Shown here: positions 52,485-64,000 of the stretch, piece after piece
Layout: every line of letters starts with the position of its first letter
How positions within the stretch are numbered: the stretch's first letter is position 1
From: Steinernema hermaphroditum
Taxonomy: Eukaryota; Nematoda; Chromadorea; Rhabditida; Steinernematidae
NCBI GenBank assembly: GCA_030435675.1
Contig: CM059625.1
Span: forward strand, 10,788,001-10,852,000
Reading direction: 5' to 3'
Length of the DNA: 64,000 bases
The notes under the pieces: model-generated
Told to the model about the DNA's origin: nothing
Databases searched by the model: none
What the model saw: the letters and a program-made list of their open reading frames with translations, nothing else
Translations under genes and position numbers: made by a program

Positions 52485-55400
52485 TCAAAACTTCCTTTGT
52501 ACGACTGAGTATCTCTGGTTGTAAGACTGTCCTTGGCTACTATCGTGTGTCCGAAGTGTCGGGTAGTCGGCAGTGATAGCATCCAGTTCTTCGTTCAAAT
52601 TTTTGATCATCAAATCGAAATCCCTGTTGTCATTGCCTTGTTCGTATTGTCTGTTCGATCTGCAACTGTTATGTTCAGAACGGTTATGATTTTTAGTAGC
52701 TTACCCTAAATCGTCGGCTACCTGCCGTGGAGCTGCCGAAAATACGTTTTGCACACATTTTCTAGGGGTGGAAGGTTGTGATTGACCGAGACGGTCGCCT
52801 TTGCTTCGAATCGTTCCACAATTATCATTTGCAAACGGCAGCGGTTCATTTGAATATGTTGATGATGGCTGGCTGGGAAAGGCGCTTTGTAGCCGGCGGA
52901 TTGAACCTTCGCACGCTAAAGGTGCTAAAAAGTACCGTGGGAAGGAGTCGTGACATCGTCAAATTTTGAACGTACCAGGTGGCGGTGGTGGATAGTCATC
53001 GATATGCGTTGATATCGTCATGTCTTCAAACTTGAGCGCATTTGAGAGAATGGCTTCAGACGAAAACAAATTAAGCCTTATCGGTTTGCAAGGTTCCTCA
53101 AACTCGTTTATAGCCGTTTTCTTGGATTTTTTCAACGTTTCGTCAGGCTCCTCATTCGTAGTTACTTTTCTGTGAGTCGGTGGAACCTAATATAAAACAT
53201 AAGTCCACCTACACTCTTTCGCAGCCTACCTGAATTACGGGCCGTCTCGCATGTCCGTCTGTCTCATGTGGCGCTAACGGCGCGGACGATCGACCGAACG
53301 TCGCATAGATATCTCTCCCAGCGTTGACGATATTTCCTTGCCGTTTTGGTATGGGTGGGGGCGCATTTCTCCTTTGCATGGCTCCCGCCGCCAACATGTC
53401 CGTCCTCACACAATTCTTCATCGGCACATTGTGATGGATCGCAGTTTCAGCCCTTTTGTTCTATAGCAGAATACTGATTAACATCTAGTTAGCTCTCGAA
53501 ATTACCTTTAGCTTCTTAATTGCAAGCGTGAGACGCTTCATGTGTCCTAGTTTTTTAACGCCTATATCTTCGAAGTCCTCCCAAACCAAATTCTCGACGT
53601 CACGCATCGTCAAGCAGCCCTGAGACTCGAACAAGTTTATGTATTCCGGCAGCCCGATCGCAGTGAACCACTCCCTAAGCATGATTCGATAAAAGAATCG
53701 CGTGACATCGAATGTGGTTACCTTGTGGAGTCAGTTGGTCTCATTGAATTCGGCCAACAATCTCCAATTCTCCATGTGTGAATATCGGCAATTAATAGTT
53801 TGCGGTGAGCTGGATCGGTTATTCCCAAATTGATCAGGTCTTCTGGGGTCACTCGAGCGATAGAGGCAAGATCGTACCCTTGCGTCAAGAAAACACTGAG
53901 ATAGTGTGAGAATTTCATTTTCTCCAGCCAGAGTGCAATGATTTCCGCCTCCTAAAATGTAATTGGAGTTTTTTTCTGATTAGCTATGCTATTACTGGAA
54001 CGCCGCGCGCAACCATATCGGCAACGGAAGTGCTTGAGCTCTCAATGGGAAAAGTCGATGACGGTCTTGATAGTCTGTTCGAATAGGGGCTTTCGTCGAT
54101 TAGATCAGTGGAACTATGCATGAGCGAAGACGTGCCAGATCCGTCGCTATGCATGGAGATTCTTGAAGGTGGACACACCTCGCTTGCGGCATTACTCGAG
54201 TAACTTTGCGACGAAGGAGAAGGGAAGAACGATGAACTTCCAGTGCTGTTGCAGTGCGAGGAAACGGCAGACGATCTCAGACTTCCGCTCTTGAAAGGGT
54301 TTTGTTGTCCGAAAGTAGGTGTAACAATAACCTACCTGCATGCTTTCGAATCCGGAGCTGGCATGGCTGGAATTGGAACCAGTGGAGTTGCGATGGTACG
54401 TCTGTGCATGGATGTTTGACGAAAAAGCATTCAACGGCGGGCCATAGCACGAAGCAGCGGGATTGCCCAGCAATTGTCCCGCAGATGGATCATCTCCTCG
54501 CATAGCGTACTCTGCAAACATTAAGACTTCAGATGTGGCACTTGGCAACGAAAAGGGAGTTGATCAAAAACATTAAAAAGGAAGGTGTAATAATGGATGC
54601 ACATAAACGAACGCTGCCAATGCACTAAACTATAGGGCTAGTGGTCAAACGAGATACACCCATCGACTGGTCTATGGGATGAGACGAGACCACATGCTGC
54701 GAACGATGTGCCGAGTCCCAGCACTTTGACCGTTGGAAAGCGCTCGTCATTTTTATTTTGATTTCATAGATAACGCTACAAATTTTTGTCACTATTTTTT
54801 GTATCGGATTAAAGGAGCTAACTATATTGGCCGTGGAATTTCGCTCGCGTTCACAAGCATTGTGAACGAGAAGGGCCGCTTAAGCGCGCGATTGGGCAAA
54901 CGGGTGAGGAGAGTGCCGTAATTGATGTCTGAACGAAAGTCAGTCGCTAGTTAACAATTATAAAATAGATTTTTCCTCTTGAACAACAACTAAAATACTG
55001 AAAAAGGTGTTTTGAACGTGAAAAACACAATACAAACAACAAAGTGTATGGGCTTGACGTCACTCGTTCCGAAAGTTCTTTCTTGATAAATAAGCGCGAA
55101 CGGTAAGCGAGTGTGCAATGTAGAAAATCGGGACAGAAGTGGAGGGATAACATGGGAAACAACAGCTGAAGCGCACCAACCCGAACAATCGACACAATTG
55201 TGCTAATCCTCTTCCCTTTTGCATTATTGAAAACCGCCGCTAAGTGGAGAATCCCCGTCGGGTTGCGCGGGTGGCTCGCTCTTGTCTCGTCTCAAGTGCG
55301 CCTAGATCGAATAAGCAGACCTTTCAGTGATTTTTAGGCGGCCACGCGACATACGCTTACAACAAAATATATCATCTTTAATCAGCAATTTGGAAACTTC

Positions 55401-58400
55401 CGCAAAAGTTACAATGGGTGGCGTACATCCACGGTGAAATTCTGTCATATTCGATTTGTTACTTTCCCACGCGATCGAATTACGCGTTTCGGGAACTTGT
55501 GCGCAAACCGGTAGCTACCTGGGATGCATCGAGCACACGAGACTATACACCCAAGAATACTGAAAGCGATTGCTGGCATAAACAAGCGGGCATATGATGA
55601 TGAAAACAACTGAATGTAATTACAGCGATCTCGAGTGACTGAAATGTTACAGCCGATATCCGGCCGTGTCATAAAACTTTTAGCTTTCGCTTTTTGAGTT
55701 TAGGGAAGCTGATTTAAGTGTTTTTGGAACAAACTGCGACGCATGTATACAAATCAGATGGCACTTTTCATGCGGCACGACCGATTCCCAACGCCGAATG
55801 ATCGTTAATAATTTAAAATGTGGTGTCATGCTCACCACAGAAACACCAATTTGATCTTCCCGAGATCGTCACTGTGCTGAGAACTCAGATGTTTGAAGAA
55901 CAACGTGACGATTTTAGGTGCCCCTACCGCTGTAGGAAACGAATTTGTCGTCAATACCTAGTGATGCATTTGATTTTAATGCCCAGTGCTGTATGTTGCT
56001 CTATCGTAAATAAGTATTACCTAGTTGAGATCGGCAGTCCGCACTCTCTTCGGATCCACAGACACTGATCGTTCCGGAGTGGTGGCTGTGGTTGCTCGAG
56101 AAACTCGTTGACGGCAGATGCAGAAGACTCGGACGCTTTACTCTTTCTCCTGTAGCTGTGCTTCGGCTATCGCTCATTGAATCGGAGCAGGTGGCGTTCA
56201 ATTTTGAATCGTTTGACGGTAATTCGAACGCATTATCCGGGATCGTCGGGACAGCAACCTTTTTCACTTGTCGCAGTGTATTGTGAGTGCCGGTTCTTCC
56301 AATCCTCGACGTCATCGCGATCACTGAATTTCAAGAGGTTAGAAAAAGGTGAACTCCGTTGAGGGAAGCAAAGAAAGCAGTACGGACTGATGCAGAGCAA
56401 AACAAAGAAACGGTTCCAGAAAATGGAACAAAGAGTACCGCTGTGACGCCGGATAGAAGCAACAGATGGCTTGCGATCAGTCCGAAGCGTAGAGGAACGA
56501 TAAATAGTATCAGAAGGTTCCTCAAAAGACATGAACAGAAGTGGTGCCTTCTTCTTTAATCGAGGCAAAGACATCTCTTCGTTTTGGATATCAACAAAGC
56601 GCAGTGCAAAGTACTGTAAGTGGGAAATACTGATTAAGCTAGCTCCGCGAGATTAAAAACCGAGAAACGCGAAGATGCGAGAATTCAACATTGTCGGACA
56701 GTGTGACCCAAAAGGAGTCTAGGTACCGCCAACCAGCGAACGAATTTAGGAGTGAGGAGACCACATATTTATGACAGCAACATTCTTCACGTCCATTGTT
56801 ATTTCCTCCGCAAGGTCAGAGGAAACATCGCGTGCATTGTGGTACGCAAGGCGCAGCAGGACACTCGCGACAAACAAGGTGCGTCGAAGACATTTAAAGT
56901 CTAGACCCGGATTATCGGCCATAAGTGGTCTAAAAGAAACTTGGAAATCCCCTAAAGTGTTGTTGTCGCTTTTACACTGTCATCAGGTGAAAGAGAAACG
57001 TTTAAAAGCTTCAGAACAATTTGATTACCGTATACCTGCACATAAAGGCTAAAGTATTCGGACATGAATGGTTTCACTTCCGCCTCGCACAAGTGGATTA
57101 CGTTCGACTGAAGACGCTGCCAAAGTTCGGATTGAACACGGGAACATGAATCACATGGGCCCGCACGTAAGTGAATAACTATAGGTTCGTTCGCACGCAA
57201 GACGTTTGCCATTAAAAGTGATGAGTCAAGAAGCCCGAGGGATCGTCTTACGCGCTATTGCAAATGCCAATTACCACTACAGTCATTGGGAGAGAGGCCG
57301 TTTAGCATTTAACGGGGGGATCGTACGAAACCGGTTCATTAGAGTTGCCTATATTGACCCAGGGATCGATTCGCTTCCAACAAATAAACAGACGTCCTCT
57401 AATTATCAAAGGCAGCGATGATAAGCAGGACAATGGCTTAGTCCTGAAAATCGTTCTTAAACGCTCGATCTTATCGATTAAATGGTATTTTGTTGATGGG
57501 AAGAGGAGAGTGGTACAGCGCTGCGCACAAGATGACCTCCAATTCTACCCCATCCGTGGATGTCGTTTGCGAAAGGTGGTCGAGGACGGCTAGACCCCCT
57601 AGCGATAGCGCTGGCTTCGCCTGTTCCGGAACTGCTGTACTTCGTCACCTCGCAATGTCCGAGTGAAATGAATTGTGTCGCATTGAATGCAGACGCATCC
57701 AAACCTTTCTTTGTAATCTCACACATTGGATATAATTAAGGGGATGAAATTCGATTGTGATAATTGAAACTAAGAGAAAAGGCGACAAATTGAGAGTCAC
57801 CGATTGGGTGGAAAATGGGAGACAGAACGCATATGTGTTAAAACAGCTTGGCAAAAAATGCAGCCGCATAATTCGCATTCCATGACCTCGTTTCTCATAT
57901 AATATTCCACGTATTTCGCATAATGAACACTGTCGCAGAACGAATTGAAGGGAACACGCGCTGAAGGTAAGACTAAATGCAAGCAAGGTGATTGGAACGC
58001 GCGAAAGAAATGCATAAGTCGCAAGTTACTAACCGGTGCTCTTTGCACATCAAAAACAGCGAACGCGCAACAATCGATGGGAGCAGAAGGGAGATGTGAC
58101 CTTTTTGAAAGGCGGTTTGGTGCAAGTAGTGCGAGACAGAAGTAAGCTACTTAGTGACTTGCCTGTCTGAGGTTTAGCGATGAGGACAACGGCGGCAGAT
58201 GGGAAATATCCGATGCGAGAGTTGGCCTTTTCGCCGAACACGATTCCTCTCCAACGAGTTTCTTTACTACTTTCTTGCTCGATTATCTAAAACGCAAAGT
58301 TGTGTGAAATAATAGTACGGAGTGCACGGTAACGACAAAAGAACCAAACAATGTAATTTACTCCGAATTTAAAATAAAAATGAATTCTTTGTATACCAGT

Positions 58401-61400
58401 ATTATATCACATTCGTTTTGCATGAAGAGCATAGTTTTTTTTAGGTAAAAACGTAGAAATGTCGTAAAATAACTGTTAGTAGTTTACGTGCATGAGATCT
58501 TGGCAATCGAGCAATTGCGGAGTGCCTTCATGCATAACATTCCAGAGGAGAAAGGAAATCTCCAAAGCGGCTTTAAGCACATAGAATACATATTTGTCAC
58601 ACACGTAACAGACTCGTGCTGACTAACATATACGTCGCTGATGCATGTGTGATTGGTCATAAGCTCGAAGGACGGCAGTTTAGCTGTAAAATAGGTTCTT
58701 GCGTACATCCCTCTTTCCAGCAGTGCAGTTTTCAAATATCCAAATAAGACGTCCGCTTTTAGGGCACGTCTGATAAGTCACTTAAGCTTCGGCACACCAA
58801 TTTATCATCATTCTTCGCGCAGTCTGCTTAATATAAGTTTTAATCTTCAGTGGCTCCGCGTGACAACAAATGCGCCAAAAGAGAAAGGACAACTCCCTTA
58901 GCGCAGAAATCCATAAGTATAATAGATTGAAGGGGCACTTCTGAGGAACTCACCCAAACGATGCCGCCTTCGGTGAAGGAAAGTTCATTCGGAGAGGAAG
59001 CGACGATAGTCCTTACAGCGGATCCGTAGACAAATGTGCGCAACTCTGCAAAACTACTCACATTATTGTCACTTCTCGATTAACCGTCACACGATTAAGA
59101 TGAGAAGTTGTCAACGCAATTGAGAGCGCGAGCTTTTGATCCAAATGCGACGAGTCAGTGTCGCAAAAGGAAGTGTACTCACAAACGTTTCTGCCAAACA
59201 TTCAGACGAACGAAGGAGGAATTTGATGCAATGCGTGATAAGCGGGATAGGAGGCGTTGTTTTTAGCATGATTTGCACAGACGATGAAACAAACGCTGTC
59301 GCGTCGACTAGATCGCTTCGTTACAGCTTATAAAAATACACACCGATATATGCAAAAAAAGTGCACGACTACAACGCGAGGGATAACCCGGACTCAGATA
59401 AGAGGGCGAAGCCGTAAAGATCTCCACTGAAGGCCATCATTGGTAAACAAGCGAACTGTCGACCCTCGCAAATCATAGCCAAAGTAGACAGCTCCACAAG
59501 AGCGACAGATGGTGACTAAATTAGTGGGCGCACGCATTTCCACGAATAGACGCCGAGGCTCACCTTGCCCGAGTCACTGAGTCACAAGTCGAATGGGAAG
59601 ACAAACGTTTTCTGTAAATTCTGAAGCGCTGATTGAGCCACTCATGTATTTTCTCCGTTTCTGGCTCACTCAAACAGCCCTTGGCGATCCTTTCCGAGTG
59701 CATTTCAAAGCGAACGCAAATTAGATCTCTCGCAAAGCACGGTAATCTCGTTTCCACAGGCGCACTGCTAACACATTTCGAACAAAGCACCGCGACGTGC
59801 GAATTACTCGGCAATCCAAAACTTCGCGCAGACGTCAACAATTTGTCATGTAGCAATAACCATTAATGTTATGCAAGTCGCTAAGTTCGCTGAGCAAGTG
59901 CGATAGCAAAGTGATGACTCTGCGAGTGAGTGGGCGGCTTTGGAATTGCCGACCTATGATTGTGAGTCATAAGTTTTGGATGGGTAAGTATTCTAGCTAT
60001 GAAAGTATCTACGTTCGCTGATTTACTATTTGTAAAACCTGGACGATGTTTCCCATAACACAAACGAGTAAAAATCGTTGCTAGAAAGTTTGAATAGGAA
60101 GGAGGGAGAAAGAGAAGGTGAGTGTCATAGTGCGCCTGTATTGACGGAATGTCCAAGGTTGAACGGTCGTAATACAGCACAAGCGCAACGCAACGCGCAG
60201 TCGCCGGTCGTCCGCAAACCACTGGCTATTTGATGGTTCTTTGATGGTCAACAGATGGCTGAACGGCAGAGTTGACGGATCATTAGTTACTATCGTAATT
60301 GCCGGCACTGAGTCCAAGACAGCCGACAACTAGACTTTGCAGAGCTGGATTGCGCGATTTTCAAGAGCTTGGTAAACAGAAGCTATCAAGGAGAAATTAA
60401 TCGAGATCTGTGTGAAGAAACGGGGTAACCTGTCAACGAGCACGGAAAGAGAACGCGGAAAGCGCGGATCTCGAGTGGTTCTGGACAGGAAGATCAAGAA
60501 GACTGCATATTATATTTGGGGAGACATTGATACGTAACGAGACATGAGACATGAACGTAACGGGAAGATCATAGAATTTCCAAAATCTCGAATATGTATG
60601 ATCCTCACACACGAGAAAAGAAAGGCACACATAAGCAGCAGTTTCCCGCGTGGACGCGCGACGGTTAGGTGTTTCACGCCCCGGTCGCTGTCGATGCCGG
60701 TAAGTGTGGTCAGAGAGACGACGGCCCGAGCGCTCTTGACCTTGGAGGGTCACAACACGGCCGCCGAGGCGTTATACGGACAGCAGCCGATCGTCCGGGC
60801 AACTGCGCTCGGTGCAACTCTGATAGAACGAGCGACGGTCCACTCGATCGGGACTCATAAGCCCGGGTGGTCAGTCGCGGCAATTATGCGCGGAACGAGA
60901 AGGGGAACCATAAGCGACCACCCTAATACCATCCGTTATAATTTGCATATCATTATCGCCTGATGACACACGATCGCGGCGAGGATCACCACAGGGCTGG
61001 CGATCCATGCGCGAAAACAATGCGGGCGGCAGACGTTTTGAAGGTTGCAAATGCGGCATAAATGAAGAGCAACGACCTTCGGCGATCCAGCAAAGGGCGG
61101 TAGCGAATTAAATAAAGATCATGAATTGTCCTTGCCTTATGCCTGCTATCGTAAGCAAAAACGTCCGCAAAATAAACACAGCCATTGATAAACGAGAGCG
61201 GTTTTCTTCGAAAAGCAAATTGCTTACCTTTCAGCAGAAATCGGATTTCCTTGGCGGTGATTGGATTCCTCGCCGCAGTCTTCTTAGCGAGTTCCGAAAC
61301 CGTAAGCCCGTTAGCGTTTTTCAAATGGGTGTCGATTCCAGCCTACAAAATGAATCACATCACATGATAGAACCCTAGAAACACAAGCAAATGAGGTGCG

Positions 61401-62722
61401 CATTTGTTGTCAGTTAATAACAATTTATCAAGTTACAAGTTAATAACAACAATAATGCTAGTGCATGAATTTACGTTGACCGCAACTCATCCATCGCGGA
61501 CTCATTATCACGCTATGAATACTCATGCTGGAAATGGTCGTCTGTTGAGTGTGCCCTTAAGGGTCATTACTCCACATGAATGTGGAAATGATAAAGACCT
61601 CAAAGTGAGCTATAACAATGGTTCCGTTCGTTTTGGACACACGAAGAGTTCGGATTCCAGTTGGCTTACAAAAAAAAACAGGGAGCGCGGGAGGCTCTAT
61701 CGCGAACGAACAGTCGCTCACTCACAGAGATGAATAACACCGACAGGGATCGGCTTTGATTGACCAGATGCGGCGCTCAACTTAGCGAGTGTAAATATAC
61801 CGTGTACTGTAAAGTATGCCATGGATAGAGAGGTGGAAACAGGCGTTCTGTAGTAGGCTACTTACATGGAGAAGATAACGAACAGTCTGTAGTCTGCCGT
61901 AGGCTACTGCTTCGTGAAGAGCCGATCCATGCGCGGTTGTTCTGTTCAGAGACCAGCCACACTTCAGTAGGCAATGACATATCTTAATATGCTCATATTT
62001 CGCTTTCATAAAAACATTGCATGTGACGCACCTGAACGTGGCCCTGACGTGCTGCTAGATGAAGCGCCGATGCTTTGTGGTACTCACTTGCCCTGCGGAA
62101 GCTCTGCCACATATACCCGCTTTCCAAAAGTGTTTCCACCAGCTGGAAGCTAAGGACCTTTTTCGAAATTTGATGATATAGCTACCTTTACTCGACCGTT
62201 TTCGCAAGCAACGTCAAACGCTGTCTTGCCCGAATTATCCACAGCTGTCAGATCGACCTTATAGTAGATCAAAAGTTTCATCTAAATGTAGAATTGCTTT
62301 AGAATTACTGTTGTTTCTGTGTTTACAGCATCAATCATCCCATCCCGACAGGCAAGATGTGCCGGAGTGATGCCGCTGTAGTCGACACAATCGACATTGG
62401 CGCCATTTTTAAGGAGCACGCTCGCCACTTCTGTTGACAATTGAATCACTGCGTAGTGAAGAGGTGTTCTTCCTGCAGTCGTTTAAGTGCACATTTTGTT
62501 ACTGATCGCCCTTTACCTTTGCGATCTTCAACATCTATAGACACAACACCATTTTCAACAAGAGACTGCGCCATAACGGCGTTTCCCATTTGAGCGGCAT
62601 GATGGAGACACGATGAGCTAAAGATAATAACAAGTTTTCAAAACTGTATTGTTTTGACGCGGTTTACCGTTCTTCGTCCCTCGATTCACTGATGTCATTC
62701 TTGCGTTGGATACTGAGCAAAT
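52485..62722 (-). CDS. CASKIN homologue: Caskin homologue: ankyrin repeats, SH3, two SAM domains (5' partial, at least 988 aa)
   Basis: Exons found: 62722-62668, 62617-62517, 62472-62327, 62281-62186, 62142-62032, 61982-61866, 61342-61228, 59045-58954, 58286-58163, 56323-56021, 54511-54336, 54289-53996, 53951-53722, 53674-53506, 53460-53230, 53186-52976, 52924-52705, 52659-52485. Caskins are CASK-binding synaptic scaffolds. Six ankyrin repeats lead (LHHAAQMGN, TPLHYAV, TPAHLACRDG, TAFDVACENGRV, ALHLAARQGHV, GSALHEAVAYG), then an SH3 (ELSFTEGGIVW, RWRGIVF, RIGYFPSAAVV). A Ser-rich linker precedes two SAM domains (GYDLASIARVTPEDL and WEDFEDIGVKKLGHMKRL, the latter close to human Caskin SAM2), then a Pro-rich tail. 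The Caskin assignment rests on ANK-SH3-SAM-SAM order; ANKS1 has a PTB instead. The first exon, which must leave one base before 62722, was not found and may lie outside the window. Introns reach about 2.2 kb, and the one after 58163 is GC-AG. Confidence 0.9.
59046..61227 (-). other. Large intron of the Caskin gene
   Basis: The 2.2 kb between the last ankyrin exon and the first SH3 exon contains no exon in either strand that I can support. A GC-richer segment around 60640-60900 with overlapping open frames could be an internal promoter or enhancer. It is the largest confirmed intron in the window. Confidence 0.5.
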
Positions 62723-64000
62723 CTGCAAAATGCAAATTAACGCTTTTCAGAGCTGTGTTTATGTTTGTGCTTTGCGCCTCCGGCTTTGCATGGCAAGAGG
62801 AATATGATTCCAGCGGCTTCCGAATAATATCATCGAGTAAACAACACATTAACATGATCCGTCCTCTTCACAACAGCTGTTTCCATGCCCGAGCTATACA
62901 TTCGCATTTTCGCGTATTGAATTAACCTCATTAGCACTGACGCACTTAAGAACATTGGAAGCAAACCTGATATGCTGGCCGAGAAGCGACGAAGAAGATT
63001 TTTACTGGACATTATCAGGGACTCCTTGGTCTCATAACTGAAAGGCCCTAAAAGAAATGGAATCAAAAGGGAAACGCGTAGCATAATGCAGTAAAAGTTA
63101 CTCGCGAACGTACAACCATGATGATACCGTTCCAATACACGACGTCACTCTAAGGCCGACACCGAGAGTTCGACAGTCAACGACAGACATAAGGCATTGA
63201 TACCGAACTCAAACAACAGACCGAGCACGCGCATTGTCTTAATCCTATTGCTCTCGCTGTCATCAGAGTGATCAATTATAAACAAAGCCGTTACTTGGAA
63301 CATATTCGTAAAGAACGCCGCCTCACAACGCAAATCGTCACTTGCTCTCACCGATCGCCGTATTGCAACTTGAACAAGTTGCGTGCTATTGTACTGAGAC
63401 TTTCATAGGATAACAGCAAGAAGATCAACACGAGAATTCGAGCTGGGCGTCGAGCTAAGTTGAAATTCGACACCTGCAGATCTACTTCGTATAGCCATAG
63501 GTACCATCGCATTATTAAATAGTTAAAACACGATCTTTATGCTCAAATAAAGGCGAACTTCGCTGAGAATACATCGGTAGAGCACATATAATTAACTCCA
63601 CAAATTTCCAAATTGAAATTGAGCAGCTGGGTGCGCTAAGGTCTTTACAAGAGAAAAAGCGAGCGCAAAGTGATTGAGGTTGCGGACTACTGAGAAGAAC
63701 CACTCGGAATCCCGATCGTGCGGTAAACCCGGTCGCACAAAAAAGTACGCACAATATAAAGAGGGAATGGGATTTGTGCACTCGTACACGTATTGCAACT
63801 TTGGGTGCTCGACAGATTTGGATTCACACATGAATGGATTTTGCGCTGCGGACATTTTTAAAACCCGTCGGCAGAAAAGGTAAACGAAGACTCCCTACAT
63901 AAATAGCAATATTGCAGACGTTTGCTGCGTGAATATTCCATCACTTATCAAGTCAAAAGCTGTATATTGCTATGATTCGACTTGATGGAGGCAGTGCGAA
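62723..64000. other. Right end of window, upstream of the Caskin ankyrin exons
   Basis: The Caskin start exon should lie to the right of 62722 on the minus strand. I could not find an exon here with the expected short charged N-terminus ending in phase 1. Open frames at 62830-63135, 63515-63883 and elsewhere are unconvincing. It may be intron or promoter. Confidence 0.35.

Overview
This window reads as gene-dense nuclear DNA of a small metazoan, most likely a nematode. The reasons are multi-exon genes with very short introns (mostly about 37-60 bp, GT/TTTCAG or TTAAG ends), two secreted proteins with the cysteine-rich DB module typical of nematodes, and animal-only neuronal gene families. I lean to an enoplean (clade I, Trichuris-like) nematode from base composition and intron size, but that is inference. 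I see no prokaryotic, viral, CRISPR or transposon content. Genes were built by joining exons so that splice phases agree and the joined proteins match known families; all totals are divisible by three.

Layout, left to right: a small type I membrane protein (690-1137, +); DYRK1-type kinase (4868-8451 or 8704, +); secretory-pathway glutaredoxin with a CPFS site (9716-10214, +); MKK4-type MAP kinase kinase (11209-12534, -); MADD/AEX-3 Rab3 exchange factor (15676-21810, +); RING E3 (22457-23056, -); sex-peptide/MIP-receptor-like GPCR (23745-25695, -); a 7 kb stretch without a recognisable gene; secreted nitrobindin-like protein (32768-33733, -); tetraspanin (34677-35739, +); RNFT-type membrane RING E3 (36093-37954, +); a tail-to-tail pair of DB-domain genes (39112-39808, + and 40478-41226, -); an orphan secreted 101-residue protein (41917-42307, -); an unidentified spliced gene (43590 to about 44127, -); an ADGRA-type adhesion GPCR with LRR, Ig, HormR and 7TM (44939-50206, +); homocysteine S-methyltransferase (50387-51583, -); and a Caskin homologue with ankyrin repeats, SH3 and two SAM domains (52485 to at least 62722, -, 5' end not found).

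Several genes belong to synaptic or neuronal families (MADD, Caskin, SPR-like GPCR, DYRK1, ADGRA). Others serve MAPK signalling, ubiquitination, redox and one-carbon metabolism, or secretion. They do not form an operon: strands alternate and each gene looks independently expressed. The notable observations are four frame-verified GC-AG introns, a pair of related alternative 3' exons in the DYRK gene, secreted versions of glutaredoxin and nitrobindin, the inverted DB pair, and two genes I could not assign to any family. I found no convincing wholly new multi-gene system.
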